DNA from: Humitalea rosea
GTDB taxonomy: Bacteria; Pseudomonadota; Alphaproteobacteria; Acetobacterales; Acetobacteraceae
Reading direction: 5' to 3'
Assembly (NCBI RefSeq): GCF_003253705.1
Contig: NZ_QKYU01000031.1
Location: forward strand, 1 to 51,803
DNA: 51,803 bases
Shown: positions 15,904 to 24,521 of the stretch, piece after piece
Numbering within the stretch: the first letter of the stretch is position 1
How the letters are laid out: each line of letters opens with the position of its first letter
Notes under the pieces: model-generated
What the model was told of the DNA's origin: nothing
What the model saw: only the letters and a program-made list of their open reading frames with translations
The model's database searches: none
Made by a program: the position numbers and the translations under genes

Positions 15904-17223
15904 TCAATTCAGGAAATCGGGCTCAAGCAATTCCGGCAAGGTCAAGGCCATCCCTGGCCATAGAATCAGCAACAAAAGCACCATGAGCATGGGGATGAGC
16001 ATGATGAAGGTGTCCTTCAGCACATCAACCATGCGCATTTTTGCAATTGCACATGAAATCATCAGGCAAAGTCCGTAAGGCGGCGTTACCAGGCCGAAGG
16101 CCAGGGAGACGATGCCGATCATCGCGAAATGCACCGGATGCAGCCCGCCCACCGCCGCGATGGGCTGCAGGATGGTGCCGACGATGATGATCGCGGGGAT
16201 CGCATCGAGGAAACAGCCGACCACGAGGAAGACACCGGCGATGAACAGCCCGGTCGCGATCGGCCCCATTTCCCAGGCCGAGACCCCGGCCAGCAACGCC
16301 TCGGGGATCTTGTAGTAGGCCAGCAGCCAGCCGAAGGCGCTGGCGGTGCCGACGCAGAACAGGGTGATGGCCGACAGCCGCCCGGTTTCCGAGAAGGCAT
16401 TGAGCAGGCCTTTGAAATTCATCTCCCGGTACACGATCATCGACAGGAAGCCCGCGTAGAGCACCGCGACGCAGGCACTTTCCGTCGCGGTGAACCAGCC
16501 GAAGATCTTGCCGCCGATGATGATGACCGGCGTGATCAGGGCAGGGATCGAGACGAAGAACCCCGCCAGGATCTCGCGGAAGGTGGCACGCGCATAGGTC
16601 GGGTAGCCGCGCCGCGTCGCATAGACATGCACGGTCGCCATCTGCACGATGCCGATCATCAGCCCCGGCAGCACGCCGGCCAGGAACAGCGCGCCGATCG
16701 AGACCGTCAGCACCCCGCCCCAGACGATCATCAGGATCGAGGGCGGGATGATGACCGCCATCACCGAGGAGACGGCGGTGATCGCGACGGAGAAGCTGTC
16801 GTCATAGCCTTCCTTGCGCTGGGCATCGATGAACAGCTTGGACTGGCTGGCCGCATCCGCGGTGCTGCTGCCGGAAATGCCCGCGAAGAAGATCGAGAGC
16901 ACGACGTTGATCTGCGCGAGACCGCCCGGAAAATGCCCGACCAGGGCCCGCGAGAACAGCACCAGCCGATCGGTGATGCCGCCGATGTTCATGAGGTTCG
17001 CGGTGAGCAGGAAGAAGGGCACCGCGAGCAGGATGAAGGAGTTGTAGGCGTTGAACGTCTCCTGCACGAGGATCATCGGCCAGAGCCGGTCCTCGATGAA
17101 CAGGATCGGCAGGCAGGCGACGCCGAGCGCCACCGCGACCGGAATGCGAAGGGCGAGTTGCGCGAAGAAAAGGCCGAAAAGAATCCAGGCCGCCTGGGTG
17201 GCGGAAAGCGTGCTCGCACCCAT
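15904..17223 (-). CDS. dctM: TRAP transporter large permease subunit (DctM)
   Basis: This 439-residue inner-membrane protein has about twelve hydrophobic segments. It is the channel-forming subunit of a tripartite ATP-independent periplasmic transporter that takes up organic acids using an ion gradient. Typical DctM sequence includes GISGSSTADAASQSKL, AVIIPPSILMIVWGG, TATESACVAVLYA and VTPPYGLCLM. The ATG at 17223 shares a base with the dctQ stop (TGATG). Earlier in-frame codons would extend it into dctQ and are rejected. It is the last gene of the dctPQM set. Confidence 0.92.
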   Translation of the reverse strand: MGASTLSATQAAWILFGLFFAQLALRIPVAVALGVACLPILFIEDRLWPMILVQETFNAYNSFILLAVPFFLLTANLMNIGGITDRLVLFSRALVGHFPGGLAQINVVLSIFFAGISGSSTADAASQSKLFIDAQRKEGYDDSFSVAITAVSSVMAVIIPPSILMIVWGGVLTVSIGALFLAGVLPGLMIGIVQMATVHVYATRRGYPTYARATFREILAGFFVSIPALITPVIIIGGKIFGWFTATESACVAVLYAGFLSMIVYREMNFKGLLNAFSETGRLSAITLFCVGTASAFGWLLAYYKIPEALLAGVSAWEMGPIATGLFIAGVFLVVGCFLDAIPAIIIVGTILQPIAAVGGLHPVHFAMIGIVSLAFGLVTPPYGLCLMISCAIAKMRMVDVLKDTFIMLIPMLMVLLLLILWPGMALTLPELLEPDFLN

Positions 17224-17738
17224 CAGACCTGCTCCTCGTCGCCGTGGCGCAAGACGCGCAGGTCGTCCCACATGCGTTCGCCCTGGAACAGCAGCCAGGT
17301 CGCGCCGGCGACCGGCCAGGCGAGATGGATCATCGGCAAGGGCAATTCGGCGAGTTCGCTGATGCGGTACCAGGCGAGGTCGGTGAACTCCCAGCCATAG
17401 ACCAGGAAGACCATCGCGAAGATCAGCACGAAGATGCCGGAGAAGATGTCCAGCGCCGCGCGCGTCCGGCCCTTCAGCGAGGGGAACAGGTCGACGGTGA
17501 AATGCGTGCCTTCCCGCACGCCGATCATCGCGCCGATCATGATCATCCAGATCAGCAGGAAGCGCGACAGCTCCTCGGTCCAGATGTAGCGCGGCAGGAG
17601 CTCGGTGAAGCGCGCGAAGATCTGCATGGTGACCGGCAGCAGCAGCACCGCGACGGTGAGGATCAGCAGGACATCCAGAACCCGGCTGTAAAGCGTGTTG
17701 AAACGGCGCAGGAATTCGCGCGCGCCCGATGGCGGCAT
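17223..17738 (-). CDS. dctQ: TRAP transporter small permease subunit (DctQ)
   Basis: This 171-residue protein has four hydrophobic segments and the DctQ signature around ELLPRYIWTEELSRFLLIWM, with GVREGTHFTVDLFP after it. It partners DctM in the membrane. It starts 83 bp after dctP, with a strong GC hairpin between them that could lower permease expression relative to the binding protein. It overlaps dctM by one base. Confidence 0.9.
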   Translation of the reverse strand: MPPSGAREFLRRFNTLYSRVLDVLLILTVAVLLLPVTMQIFARFTELLPRYIWTEELSRFLLIWMIMIGAMIGVREGTHFTVDLFPSLKGRTRAALDIFSGIFVLIFAMVFLVYGWEFTDLAWYRISELAELPLPMIHLAWPVAGATWLLFQGERMWDDLRVLRHGDEEQV

Positions 17739-17772
17739 GGCGGTGGTCCTCAGGAGAGCAATCGGGGGGGGA

Positions 17773-17797
17773 GGGGGCGGCCGTCATGGCCGCCCCC
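17773..17797 (-). terminator. Intercistronic hairpin between dctP and dctQ
   Basis: A 10-bp perfect inverted repeat (GGGGGCGGCC and GGCCGCCCCC) with a 5-nt loop lies in the 83-bp dctP-dctQ gap. It lacks a T-tract. It may be a partial terminator or mRNA-stabilising structure that gives more binding protein than permease, as in many TRAP operons; that role is inference. Confidence 0.5.
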
Positions 17798-17821
17798 GTC
17801 GGGTGGTCAGGCGGCCGGCTG

Positions 17822-18820
17822 TCAGGCGTTCTGGGCGTTGATGCGGGCGAAGATGCGCTCGGCATCGATCTCGCGCGCATAGGCGGCCATCACCGGCTCG
17901 ACCGCGGTCTGCATCGCCGGGCGTTCGGTGAATGCGATGCGGCGCAGGCGCCCGGCCGCTTCGAGGGCCGCGATCTTCTGCGAATCCTCGCTGCTTTCGG
18001 TCTGGCGGCCGAAGGCGCCGGCTTCCTTGCCGGCCTGCACGATGGCCGCCTGCAACTCGCGCGGCAGGCGCGAGAAGGTCTGCGTCGAGAAGCACAGCGG
18101 CCGCACGGTGATCGCGTGCTGCGTCATCAGCAGATTGGAGCCGACCTCGAAGAAGCGCATCTGCTCGACGCCGGCGGCCTCGTTCTCGCCGGCCTCGATC
18201 ACGCCGTTCTGGATGGCGTTGTAGACCTCGTTGTAGGCGATGACCTGCGGCGCCATGCCGACGGCCTGGAAGGTGCGGCTCCAGATCGGCGCGCCCTGGA
18301 CGCGGATGCGCAGGCCGCGCAGCTCGGCCATGTTGGAGGCGGACTTGCTGCTGAAGATGTTGCGCACGCCGCCGCCGGCCCAGCCGATCAGCTTGACCCG
18401 GGCGCGGCGGTCGATCTCCTCGGCGATCGGGCTGAACATGTCATTGTCCAGCACCGCGTTCCAATGATCGAGGCCGCGGAACAGGAAGGGCGCGTCGATG
18501 AAGGGGGCGGCGCGGCTGAAGGTGGACATGTGCGCCGGGCTGACGATGGCGTAATCCACCGCGCGGCCGGCGGACATGTACTCGAAATACTGCTTCTCCA
18601 GCCCCAGCGCGGAATTGTTGTGCATCACGAAATTCACCGGCCGGCCGTAGTACTGCTTCACCAGATCGGCGAAGCGGGACATGGCGCGGGTGAAGACGTG
18701 TTCGTCATTGAACTGGCTGGCGCCGTTGAGGGTGATGGTGGCCTGCGCCCGGACGACATGCGGGGCGGCGAGCAGCGCGGTGCCGGCGGCGACACCGCCC
18801 AAGAGGGTGCGACGGTCCAT
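17822..18820 (-). CDS. dctP: TRAP transporter periplasmic solute-binding protein (DctP)
   Basis: This 332-residue binding protein has a twin-arginine-like signal peptide (MDRRTLLGGVAAGTALLAAP, cleavage near VRAQA). Its DctP-family features are FARINAQNA-type C-terminal helices and the central RGLRIRVQG segment, whose Arg normally contacts the ligand carboxylate, followed by NEVYNAIQNGVIEAGENE. It captures an organic acid in the periplasm and delivers it to DctQM. The ligand is unknown; the upstream reductase and MaoC hydratase suggest a hydroxy or branched acid. A hairpin of two GCCGGC arms (18840-18856) lies just upstream of its start. Confidence 0.9.
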   Translation of the reverse strand: MDRRTLLGGVAAGTALLAAPHVVRAQATITLNGASQFNDEHVFTRAMSRFADLVKQYYGRPVNFVMHNNSALGLEKQYFEYMSAGRAVDYAIVSPAHMSTFSRAAPFIDAPFLFRGLDHWNAVLDNDMFSPIAEEIDRRARVKLIGWAGGGVRNIFSSKSASNMAELRGLRIRVQGAPIWSRTFQAVGMAPQVIAYNEVYNAIQNGVIEAGENEAAGVEQMRFFEVGSNLLMTQHAITVRPLCFSTQTFSRLPRELQAAIVQAGKEAGAFGRQTESSEDSQKIAALEAAGRLRRIAFTERPAMQTAVEPVMAAYAREIDAERIFARINAQNA

Positions 18821-18919
18821 GGATGAATTCCTTCCCTGCGCCGGCTTTGTGCCGGCTTGCCGGGGCAGGCTAGCCAGCCCGGCACGGAAAGAAAACCATT
18901 CAGTTACCGTTGCGTCATT

Positions 18920-19381
18920 TCATCCGGCCGGCGGCAGACGATGCACCATCAGGTCGTTCTCACCCTCCTGCACCGTCACCTCCAATTGGTTGAACAGCCG
19001 GAAGCCGAGGGTGACGATGCCTCTGTCCGGCTGTCGCGTCTCGCGCTTGCCGAGGACGGTGATCTCCGCCGCGATCCGGTCGCCCACCAGGATCGGCCCG
19101 GAAAACCGCCAGCGCCAGTTCAGCGAGACGATGGCCGCGAGGCGTACGCACGCCCGGTTCTTCAACCCGTCGCAGAGGGCAAGCCCCAGCAGCCCATGCG
19201 CGACCCGCCCCGGATAGCCGAGCGAGCGGGCGTAGTCGTCATCCATGTGGATGTCGAAGAAATCCCCGGTCAGCCCGGCGAAGGCCACGATATGCGCCTC
19301 CGTCACCATGATCCCGCCGGTGGTGTAGGTGAGGTCGGGCTCGATCTGCTCGAAGCGCAGCAGCGCGGGGTCGATGCTCAC
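18920..19381 (-). CDS. MaoC-family hydratase/dehydratase
   Basis: This 153-residue hot-dog-fold protein has the (R)-specific enoyl-CoA hydratase motif: Asp40 and His45 in LTGDFFDIHMDDDYA, then GYPGRVAHGLL. It would add water to, or remove it from, a CoA thioester in the cytosol. The start is GTG at 19381, overlapping the TGA of the upstream SDR gene (GTGA). It lies 99 bp upstream of dctP on the same strand, so the hydratase, reductase and transporter may form one acid-uptake and catabolism unit. The exact substrate cannot be read. Confidence 0.85.
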   Translation of the reverse strand: MSIDPALLRFEQIEPDLTYTTGGIMVTEAHIVAFAGLTGDFFDIHMDDDYARSLGYPGRVAHGLLGLALCDGLKNRACVRLAAIVSLNWRWRFSGPILVGDRIAAEITVLGKRETRQPDRGIVTLGFRLFNQLEVTVQEGENDLMVHRLPPAG

Positions 19382-20163
19382 AGCTGGTGCAGATGCAGCC
19401 CGCCGTCGACATGGAAGGCGTCGCCGGTGGAGAAGGGGATGACGCCGGTGATGAGCCCGGCGATGGCGGTCGCCACATCCTCGGCCTCGCCCCAGCGGCG
19501 GATCGGGGAGAGGCCCTCGGCGATGCGCGTCTCGTAGCGCGCGGCGACGCCCGCGGTCATGTCGGTGCGGATCACGCCGGGGCGGATGTCATAGACCGGG
19601 ATGCCCTCCTCCGCGAGGCGCAGCGCGAAGCATTTGGCGACCATGGCGACGGCGGCCTTGCTCGCGCTGTATTCGGTGCGGTCCGGGCTCGCCATGCTGG
19701 CATTGACCGAGGAGACGAAGGCCATCCCGCGCATCCCGCGCCGGGGCGCATCCGCCGCCACCATCCGCCGCGCGACCCCTTGCGCGACCAGGAAGGCCGC
19801 CCGCGCATTCACATCCATCGCCCGGTCCCAGGAGGCGAGGGTGAGGTCCAGCAGATCCCCCCGCCGCATCGCGCCGACCCCGGCATTGCTCACCAGCGCC
19901 TCGATCCCGCCGGACTCGGCCCAGGCCCAGTCGAGCAGCAGCGCGATTGCGCCCGGATCCGACAGATCCGCGACCAGGAAGCCGAAGCGCCCGCCGGCCG
20001 CCGCCACCGCCGCCCCGGTTTCCGCGGCCCCTGCCTCCTCGATGTCACAACCGAGCACATCATAGCCGCGGGCGGCGAGTGCTGCGCAGCTTGCCCGCCC
20101 GATTCCCCGCCTGGCGCCGGTCACCAGCGCGACCGGGCGTGCCGAACTGTTGCTTTGCGTCAC
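19378..20163 (-). CDS. SDR-family 3-ketoacyl reductase-like oxidoreductase
   Basis: Starting at GTG 20163 ([20 protein letters not shown]), this 261-residue classical SDR has [12 protein letters not shown], and a catalytic Ser/Tyr/Lys set in [20 protein letters not shown], ending with a [10 protein letters not shown]-terminus. The group is often annotated as 3-ketoacyl-ACP reductase but is frequently found with catabolic genes. Its stop overlaps the MaoC start. It is divergent from the acpXL operon, with 133 bp between the two starts. Longer upstream frames lack coding character. Confidence 0.8.
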   Translation of the reverse strand: MTQSNSSARPVALVTGARRGIGRASCAALAARGYDVLGCDIEEAGAAETGAAVAAAGGRFGFLVADLSDPGAIALLLDWAWAESGGIEALVSNAGVGAMRRGDLLDLTLASWDRAMDVNARAAFLVAQGVARRMVAADAPRRGMRGMAFVSSVNASMASPDRTEYSASKAAVAMVAKCFALRLAEEGIPVYDIRPGVIRTDMTAGVAARYETRIAEGLSPIRRWGEAEDVATAIAGLITGVIPFSTGDAFHVDGGLHLHQL

Positions 20164-20296
20164 GGATTGCCCTCCCCACGGCCAGGATGCGCGCCACGCG
20201 CGGCTGCGGCCAGCCCTTCCGGCTTGCCTTCCCCTTCGGAACGGGGCAGACACCGCCGTCTTTCGTACCTTTCCCGTTCTCTGTCAGGAGCCGCCC

Positions 20297-20578
20297 ATGG
20301 CCTCGGCGTTCGATCGCATTGCCGACATTATCGCGGAAAACAGCGAAGTGCCGCGCGACAAGATCACCCCGGACAGCCACGTGATCGACGATCTGGGCAT
20401 CGACAGCCTGGACTTCCTCGACATCGTCTTCGCCATCGACAAGGCCTTCGGCATCAAGGTCCCGGTCGAGAAGTGGACGCAGGACGTGAACGCCGGCGAA
20501 GCCCCGCCCGAGCACTACTTCGTCATGAAGAACCTCGCGATCCGCGTCGAGGAGCTGGTCGCCGCGAAGGCGGGCTGA
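20297..20578 (+). CDS. acpXL: Very-long-chain acyl carrier protein AcpXL
   Basis: This 93-residue specialised acyl carrier protein carries the growing 26-30-carbon hydroxylated acyl chain destined for lipid A. It matches rhizobial AcpXL in layout: [14 protein letters not shown], the phosphopantetheine site at Ser37 in [15 protein letters not shown], and the family-specific [15 protein letters not shown] and EHYFVMKNL. The ATG is preceded by AGGAG six bases upstream. It is the first of six plus-strand genes in the order typical of the alphaproteobacterial cluster, with fabZXL 22 bp downstream. Confidence 0.95.
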   Translation: MASAFDRIADIIAENSEVPRDKITPDSHVIDDLGIDSLDFLDIVFAIDKAFGIKVPVEKWTQDVNAGEAPPEHYFVMKNLAIRVEELVAAKAG

Positions 20579-20600
20579 GAGCGCCAGGACGGGCCACGCC

Positions 20601-21050
20601 ATGCGGCTCGAATACTTCCAGATGGTGGACCGGGTGATCTCGCTGGCCGAGGGCGTCATCACCGTGAGCGCCCGGGTGCCCGACGAATCGCCGGTCTTCG
20701 AGGGGCATTTCCCGGGCTACCCGCTGGTGCCCGGCGTGCTGATGATCGAGACCATGGCCCAGGCCAGCGGCTGGCTGCTGCTGGGCACGCTCGGCTTCGA
20801 CCGCATGCCCTTCCTGATGAACGTCCGCTCGGCCAAGTTCCGGCATTTCGTCGGCCCCGGGGCGGTGCTGGAGGTGACGGCGCGCCTCACGCATGACGGC
20901 TCGGGCTTCGCCGTGACCACGGGCCGGATCGAGAGCGAGGGCCGTCGTATCGCCGATGCCGAGCTGACCCTGCGCACCATGCCCTTCCCCAACGACACCA
21001 TCGCCGCCTCCATGCGCGCCCGCGCGATCGAGATCGGATTGCCCCAATGA
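20601..21050 (+). CDS. fabZXL: 3-hydroxyacyl-ACP dehydratase FabZXL
   Basis: This 149-residue hot-dog-fold dehydratase removes water from the 3-hydroxyacyl chain on AcpXL during very-long-chain acyl elongation. The catalytic His36 lies in EGHFPGYPLVPG and the catalytic Glu50 in VLMIETMAQ. It is a little longer than housekeeping FabZ because of a C-terminal extension (NDTIAASMRARAIEIGLPQ). It lies 22 bp after acpXL, and its TGA overlaps an ATG that begins a 5-codon mini-frame before fabF2XL. Confidence 0.92.
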   Translation: MRLEYFQMVDRVISLAEGVITVSARVPDESPVFEGHFPGYPLVPGVLMIETMAQASGWLLLGTLGFDRMPFLMNVRSAKFRHFVGPGAVLEVTARLTHDGSGFAVTTGRIESEGRRIADAELTLRTMPFPNDTIAASMRARAIEIGLPQ

Positions 21051-21069
21051 CTCGCCCCCAATGACTCGC
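21042..21069 (+). repeat. 14-bp tandem duplication at the fabZXL/fabF2XL junction
   Basis: Two adjacent copies of CCCCAATGACTCGC (21042-21055 and 21056-21069) each contain an ATGA. The first ATG (21047) overlaps the fabZXL stop and reads MTRPQ, then TGA at 21062. That TGA overlaps the second ATG (21061), the real start of fabF2XL. Because 14 is not a multiple of three, the duplication created a mini-cistron instead of extending the protein. Confidence 0.9.
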
Positions 21070-22248
21070 CAACGCATCGTGATTACCGGCATCGGGCTGG
21101 TCACCTCCCTCGGCGACGGGGCGGAGGCGAACTGGGCCGCCATGTCCGACCCCGCCGGCGCCCCGGTGCTGGACACCACGACCTGCGCGCCCTTCGCGCT
21201 GCATCCGGTCCCGCCGTTGCCGCTCGACGCCCAGATCCCCCGTAAAGGCGACCAGCGCCAGATGGAGCCCTGGCAGCGCCTCGGCACCTATGCCGCGGGC
21301 CTGGCACTGGACGATGCCGGCGCGCGGGATCTCGTCGCCGACATGCATCTGATCGTCGCCGCCGGCGGTGGCGAGCGCGACCTGGCGCTGGATGAGGCGA
21401 TCGTGGGCGAGTTGGCCGGGATGCCGGCCGAGGCCGCCGGGCCGATCCTGAACGAGCGCCTGGCCAATGGCCTGCGCCCGACCCTGTTCCTGGCCCAGCT
21501 TTCGAACCTGATGGCCGGCAACATCTCCATCGTGCATGGCGTCACCGGCTCCTCCCGCACCTTCATGGGCGAGGAGCAGGCCGGCGCCGATGCGCTGCGG
21601 ATCGCCGCGGCGCGGCTCGGCGAGGGCAGCGGCCGCATCGCTTTGGTCGGCGGCGCCTTCATCGCCACGCGGTGGGATTTGCTGATCTTCTACGGGCCCG
21701 GCGGCAATCTGATGCAGGGCGACTGGGCCCCGATCTCGGCGCGCGGCGAGCACGGCGGGATCGCCCTCGGCGGCATGGCCGGCTTCCTGGTGCTGGAGAC
21801 CGAGGCCCATGCCGAGGCGCGCGGCGCCCGGGTGCTCGCGCATCTGGACGGGGTCGCGACCGATACCGCCCGCCGCCGCGCCCCGGGCGAGAGCGAGGCG
21901 GCCCTGGCCGCCCTTTGGCAGCGCCTCGCGCCGATGCGGGCCGAGGGGCCGCTTGCGGTGATCTCCGGCACGACCGGCGCGGGCGCGGCCCATGCCGAGG
22001 AACGCGGCTTCCTCGACACCATCGGCGCCGATGCCATCCGCACCCCCGCCTCCCGCATCGGGCATGGGGTGGAGGCGACATTCTTCGTCCATGTCGCGCT
22101 GGCGGCGCTGGCCTTGCAGCGCGGCGCGCTGCCGGCGCCGCTGGACCCCGCCGATACCGGCGACGTCGTGCCTGCCGCCGTGCTGGTCACCGGCATGGGG
22201 CAGTGGCGGGGCGAATCCCTGGCCCTGCTGTCCGGAGCAGCCTCATGA
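21061..22248 (+). CDS. fabF2XL: Degenerate beta-ketoacyl synthase FabF2XL (probable chain-length-factor-like partner)
   Basis: This 395-residue thiolase-fold ketosynthase homologue lies in the position of FabF2XL. Its front is typical (RIVITGIGLVTSLG), but the nucleophile region reads SIVHGVTGSS where active enzymes have TTACATGAS, so the catalytic Cys aligns with Gly160. The first catalytic His (NGHGT) is replaced in ISGTTGAG, while the second GH is kept in SRIGHGVE. By analogy with chain-length factors it may form an inactive half of a heterodimer with FabF1XL. It ends with an ATGA overlap into fabF1XL. Confidence 0.85.
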   Translation: MTRQRIVITGIGLVTSLGDGAEANWAAMSDPAGAPVLDTTTCAPFALHPVPPLPLDAQIPRKGDQRQMEPWQRLGTYAAGLALDDAGARDLVADMHLIVAAGGGERDLALDEAIVGELAGMPAEAAGPILNERLANGLRPTLFLAQLSNLMAGNISIVHGVTGSSRTFMGEEQAGADALRIAAARLGEGSGRIALVGGAFIATRWDLLIFYGPGGNLMQGDWAPISARGEHGGIALGGMAGFLVLETEAHAEARGARVLAHLDGVATDTARRRAPGESEAALAALWQRLAPMRAEGPLAVISGTTGAGAAHAEERGFLDTIGADAIRTPASRIGHGVEATFFVHVALAALALQRGALPAPLDPADTGDVVPAAVLVTGMGQWRGESLALLSGAAS

Positions 22249-23495
22249 ACGACCATCGCGGCCGGCCTCTGGTGGCGGTCACCGGCATCGGCACCGTCAC
22301 CTCCCTCGGCTGGGGGCGGGAGGAGAACTGGTCGAAGCTCTGCGCCGGGCAATCCGGCATCACCCGGATCACGCGCTTCCCGACCGACCATCTGCGGACC
22401 ACCATCGCCGGCACCGTCGCCGATGCGCCGGGGGCCCCGCTGACCAGCCCGGCCCGCACCGAGCGCCTGGCCGCTTTCGCGATCGAGGAGGCGCTGGAGG
22501 AGGCCGGCATCGGCAGCCTCGGCAGCTTCCCCGGGCCGCTGTTCCTCGGCATGCCGCCGGTCGATATCGAATGGCCGACGCGGTTTGACCTCGCCCGCCG
22601 GGCCAATGCCGCGGGCTACCCCGCCATGGTCGCCGCCGCCTCGCCCGAGACCGGCATCTTCGAGGCCTATGCCTTCGGCGGTGTCGCCGAGCGCCTGGCC
22701 GACCGCTTCGGCACGCGCGGCGCGCCGATCACCCTGACCACCGCCTGCGCCACCGGCGCCAGCGCGATCCAGTTGGGCGTCGAGGCGATCCAGCGCGGCG
22801 AATGCGACGCCTGCATCGCGACCGGCGCCGAAGGCTCGGTGCAGCCGGAGGCGGTGGTGCGCTTCTCGCTGCTCTCCGCACTGTCCACGCGCAACGACGA
22901 GCCCGCCCGCGCCTCCCGCCCCTTCGAGAAGTCGCGCGACGGGTTTGTCATGGCCGAGGGCGCGGCGGCGCTGGTGCTGGAAAATTACGACAGCGCCCGC
23001 GCACGCGGGGCAAAGATCATCGGCATCGTGCTCGGCTGCGGTGAACGCGCCGACAACTTTCATCGCACCCGCAGCAATCCCAATGGCAATGCCATCCTCG
23101 GCGCCATGCGGAACGCTTTGGCCGATGCCGGGCTGGAGCCGGGGCAGATCGACTACGTGAACGGCCATGGCACCGGCACGCCCGAGAACGACAAGATGGA
23201 AACCTTCGGCATGCGCGCCGTCTTCGGTGAGGCGCCGCCGCCGATCAGCTCCAACAAATCCATGATCGGCCATACGCTTTCGGCCTCCGGCGCGCTGGAG
23301 GCGGCGTTCAGCCTGCTGACCATCCGCGACCAGATGCTGCCGCCGACGATCAACCATGACGAGCCCGACCCGAACATCCCGCTCGATGTGGTGCCGAATG
23401 TGAAGCGGGCGGCGAAGGTCGTGAACGTGCTCTCCAACTCCTTCGGCTTCGGTGGCCAGAACGTCTGTCTGGTGCTGGCGGCGGAACCGCTCTGA
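22245..23495 (+). CDS. fabF1XL: Beta-ketoacyl-ACP synthase FabF1XL
   Basis: This 416-residue condensing enzyme elongates the AcpXL-bound chain with malonyl units. It is catalytically complete: Cys168 in TTACATGAS, His308 in NGHGTGTPEND and His343 in SMIGHTLSASGA, plus a C-terminal NSFGFGGQN. The ATG at 22245 overlaps the fabF2XL stop (ATGA). A longer open frame upstream lies inside fabF2XL and is rejected. Its TGA overlaps the next ATG (TGATG). Close coupling with the degenerate FabF2XL suggests equimolar synthesis of two subunits. Confidence 0.93.
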   Translation: MNDHRGRPLVAVTGIGTVTSLGWGREENWSKLCAGQSGITRITRFPTDHLRTTIAGTVADAPGAPLTSPARTERLAAFAIEEALEEAGIGSLGSFPGPLFLGMPPVDIEWPTRFDLARRANAAGYPAMVAAASPETGIFEAYAFGGVAERLADRFGTRGAPITLTTACATGASAIQLGVEAIQRGECDACIATGAEGSVQPEAVVRFSLLSALSTRNDEPARASRPFEKSRDGFVMAEGAAALVLENYDSARARGAKIIGIVLGCGERADNFHRTRSNPNGNAILGAMRNALADAGLEPGQIDYVNGHGTGTPENDKMETFGMRAVFGEAPPPISSNKSMIGHTLSASGALEAAFSLLTIRDQMLPPTINHDEPDPNIPLDVVPNVKRAAKVVNVLSNSFGFGGQNVCLVLAAEPL

Positions 23496-24517
23496 TGCGG
23501 TCGCTGCGTCTGCATGGCGATCGCGACCTGCGGCTGGACGACATCCCCCCGCCGCCGCCGCCGGGCCCCGGCGAGGTGCAGATCCGCATCCGCGCGATGG
23601 CGCTGAACCACATCGACGTCTGGGGCTGGCGCGGCATGGCCTTCGCCAAGCGCCAATTGCCGATCTGCGTCGGGGTCGAGGCCGTCGGCGATATCGTCGC
23701 GTTGGGTGAGGGCGTGCGGGGCTGGGAGGCCGGTGACCGCGTCGCCCCCTATGGCGCGCAGACCTGCGGCGTTTGCCGGGCCTGCACCGAGGGGCGCGAC
23801 AACCTCTGCGAAAACGTCTCCGGCATCATGGGCTTCCATGTCGACGGCTTTGCCCGCGAGCTTTGCAATGTGCAGGCGCGGCTGATGGTGCGCGTGCCGA
23901 CGTCGATCCCGATCGAGGAGGCCGCCTGCGGCGCTGTCACCGTCTCCACCGTCGAGCACATGCTGTTCGACAATGCCAAGCTGCAGCCTGGGGAAACCAT
24001 CCTCATCCATGCCGGCGGCAGCGGCATCGGCAGCTATGCCATCCGCCAGGCCAAGGCGCTGGGCTGCACCGTGATCGCGACCGCGGGCTCGGATGAGAAA
24101 TGCGCGCAGTCGCTGGCCCTCGGCGCCGACCATGCGGTGAACTACCGCGAGAAGAATTTTGCTTCCATCGCGCGCCGGCTCACGGGCAAGCGCGGCGTCG
24201 ATGTGGTGTTCGAACATGTCGGGGCCGATACCTGGGCGGGGTCGCTGCTGTCGCTCTGCATGGGCGGGCGGCTCGTGACCTGCGGCAGCACCTCGGGCGT
24301 CTCGGCCGAGACCAACCTCATGATGATCTTCCAGCGCCAGCTACACATCTTCGGCTCCTTCGGCGCCTCGATGCGCAACATCGCGGCGGGCTATGCGAAG
24401 ATGGAGGCGGGGCTGCTGCCGGTGGTCGATACCGTGGTGCCGCTGGAGCGCTTCGCCGAATGTCTCGACCGGCTGGAAAGCCGCCGCGTCTTCGGCAAGA
24501 TCATCGTCACCCTCTGA
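23495..24517 (+). CDS. adh2XL: Zinc-type alcohol dehydrogenase-like reductase of the acpXL cluster
   Basis: This 340-residue medium-chain dehydrogenase/reductase has an N-terminal GroES-like domain and a Rossmann domain with HAGGSGIGSYAI (about 168-179). A structural-zinc Cys cluster is present (CGVCRACTEGRDNLCE, about 90-105). In AcpXL clusters this gene is thought to supply a reduction step, ketoacyl or enoyl, in very-long-chain acyl synthesis; its reaction is not established to my knowledge. It starts one base into the fabF1XL stop and ends 4 bp before lpxXL. Confidence 0.85.
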   Translation: MRSLRLHGDRDLRLDDIPPPPPPGPGEVQIRIRAMALNHIDVWGWRGMAFAKRQLPICVGVEAVGDIVALGEGVRGWEAGDRVAPYGAQTCGVCRACTEGRDNLCENVSGIMGFHVDGFARELCNVQARLMVRVPTSIPIEEAACGAVTVSTVEHMLFDNAKLQPGETILIHAGGSGIGSYAIRQAKALGCTVIATAGSDEKCAQSLALGADHAVNYREKNFASIARRLTGKRGVDVVFEHVGADTWAGSLLSLCMGGRLVTCGSTSGVSAETNLMMIFQRQLHIFGSFGASMRNIAAGYAKMEAGLLPVVDTVVPLERFAECLDRLESRRVFGKIIVTL

Positions 24518-24521
24518 CCCC

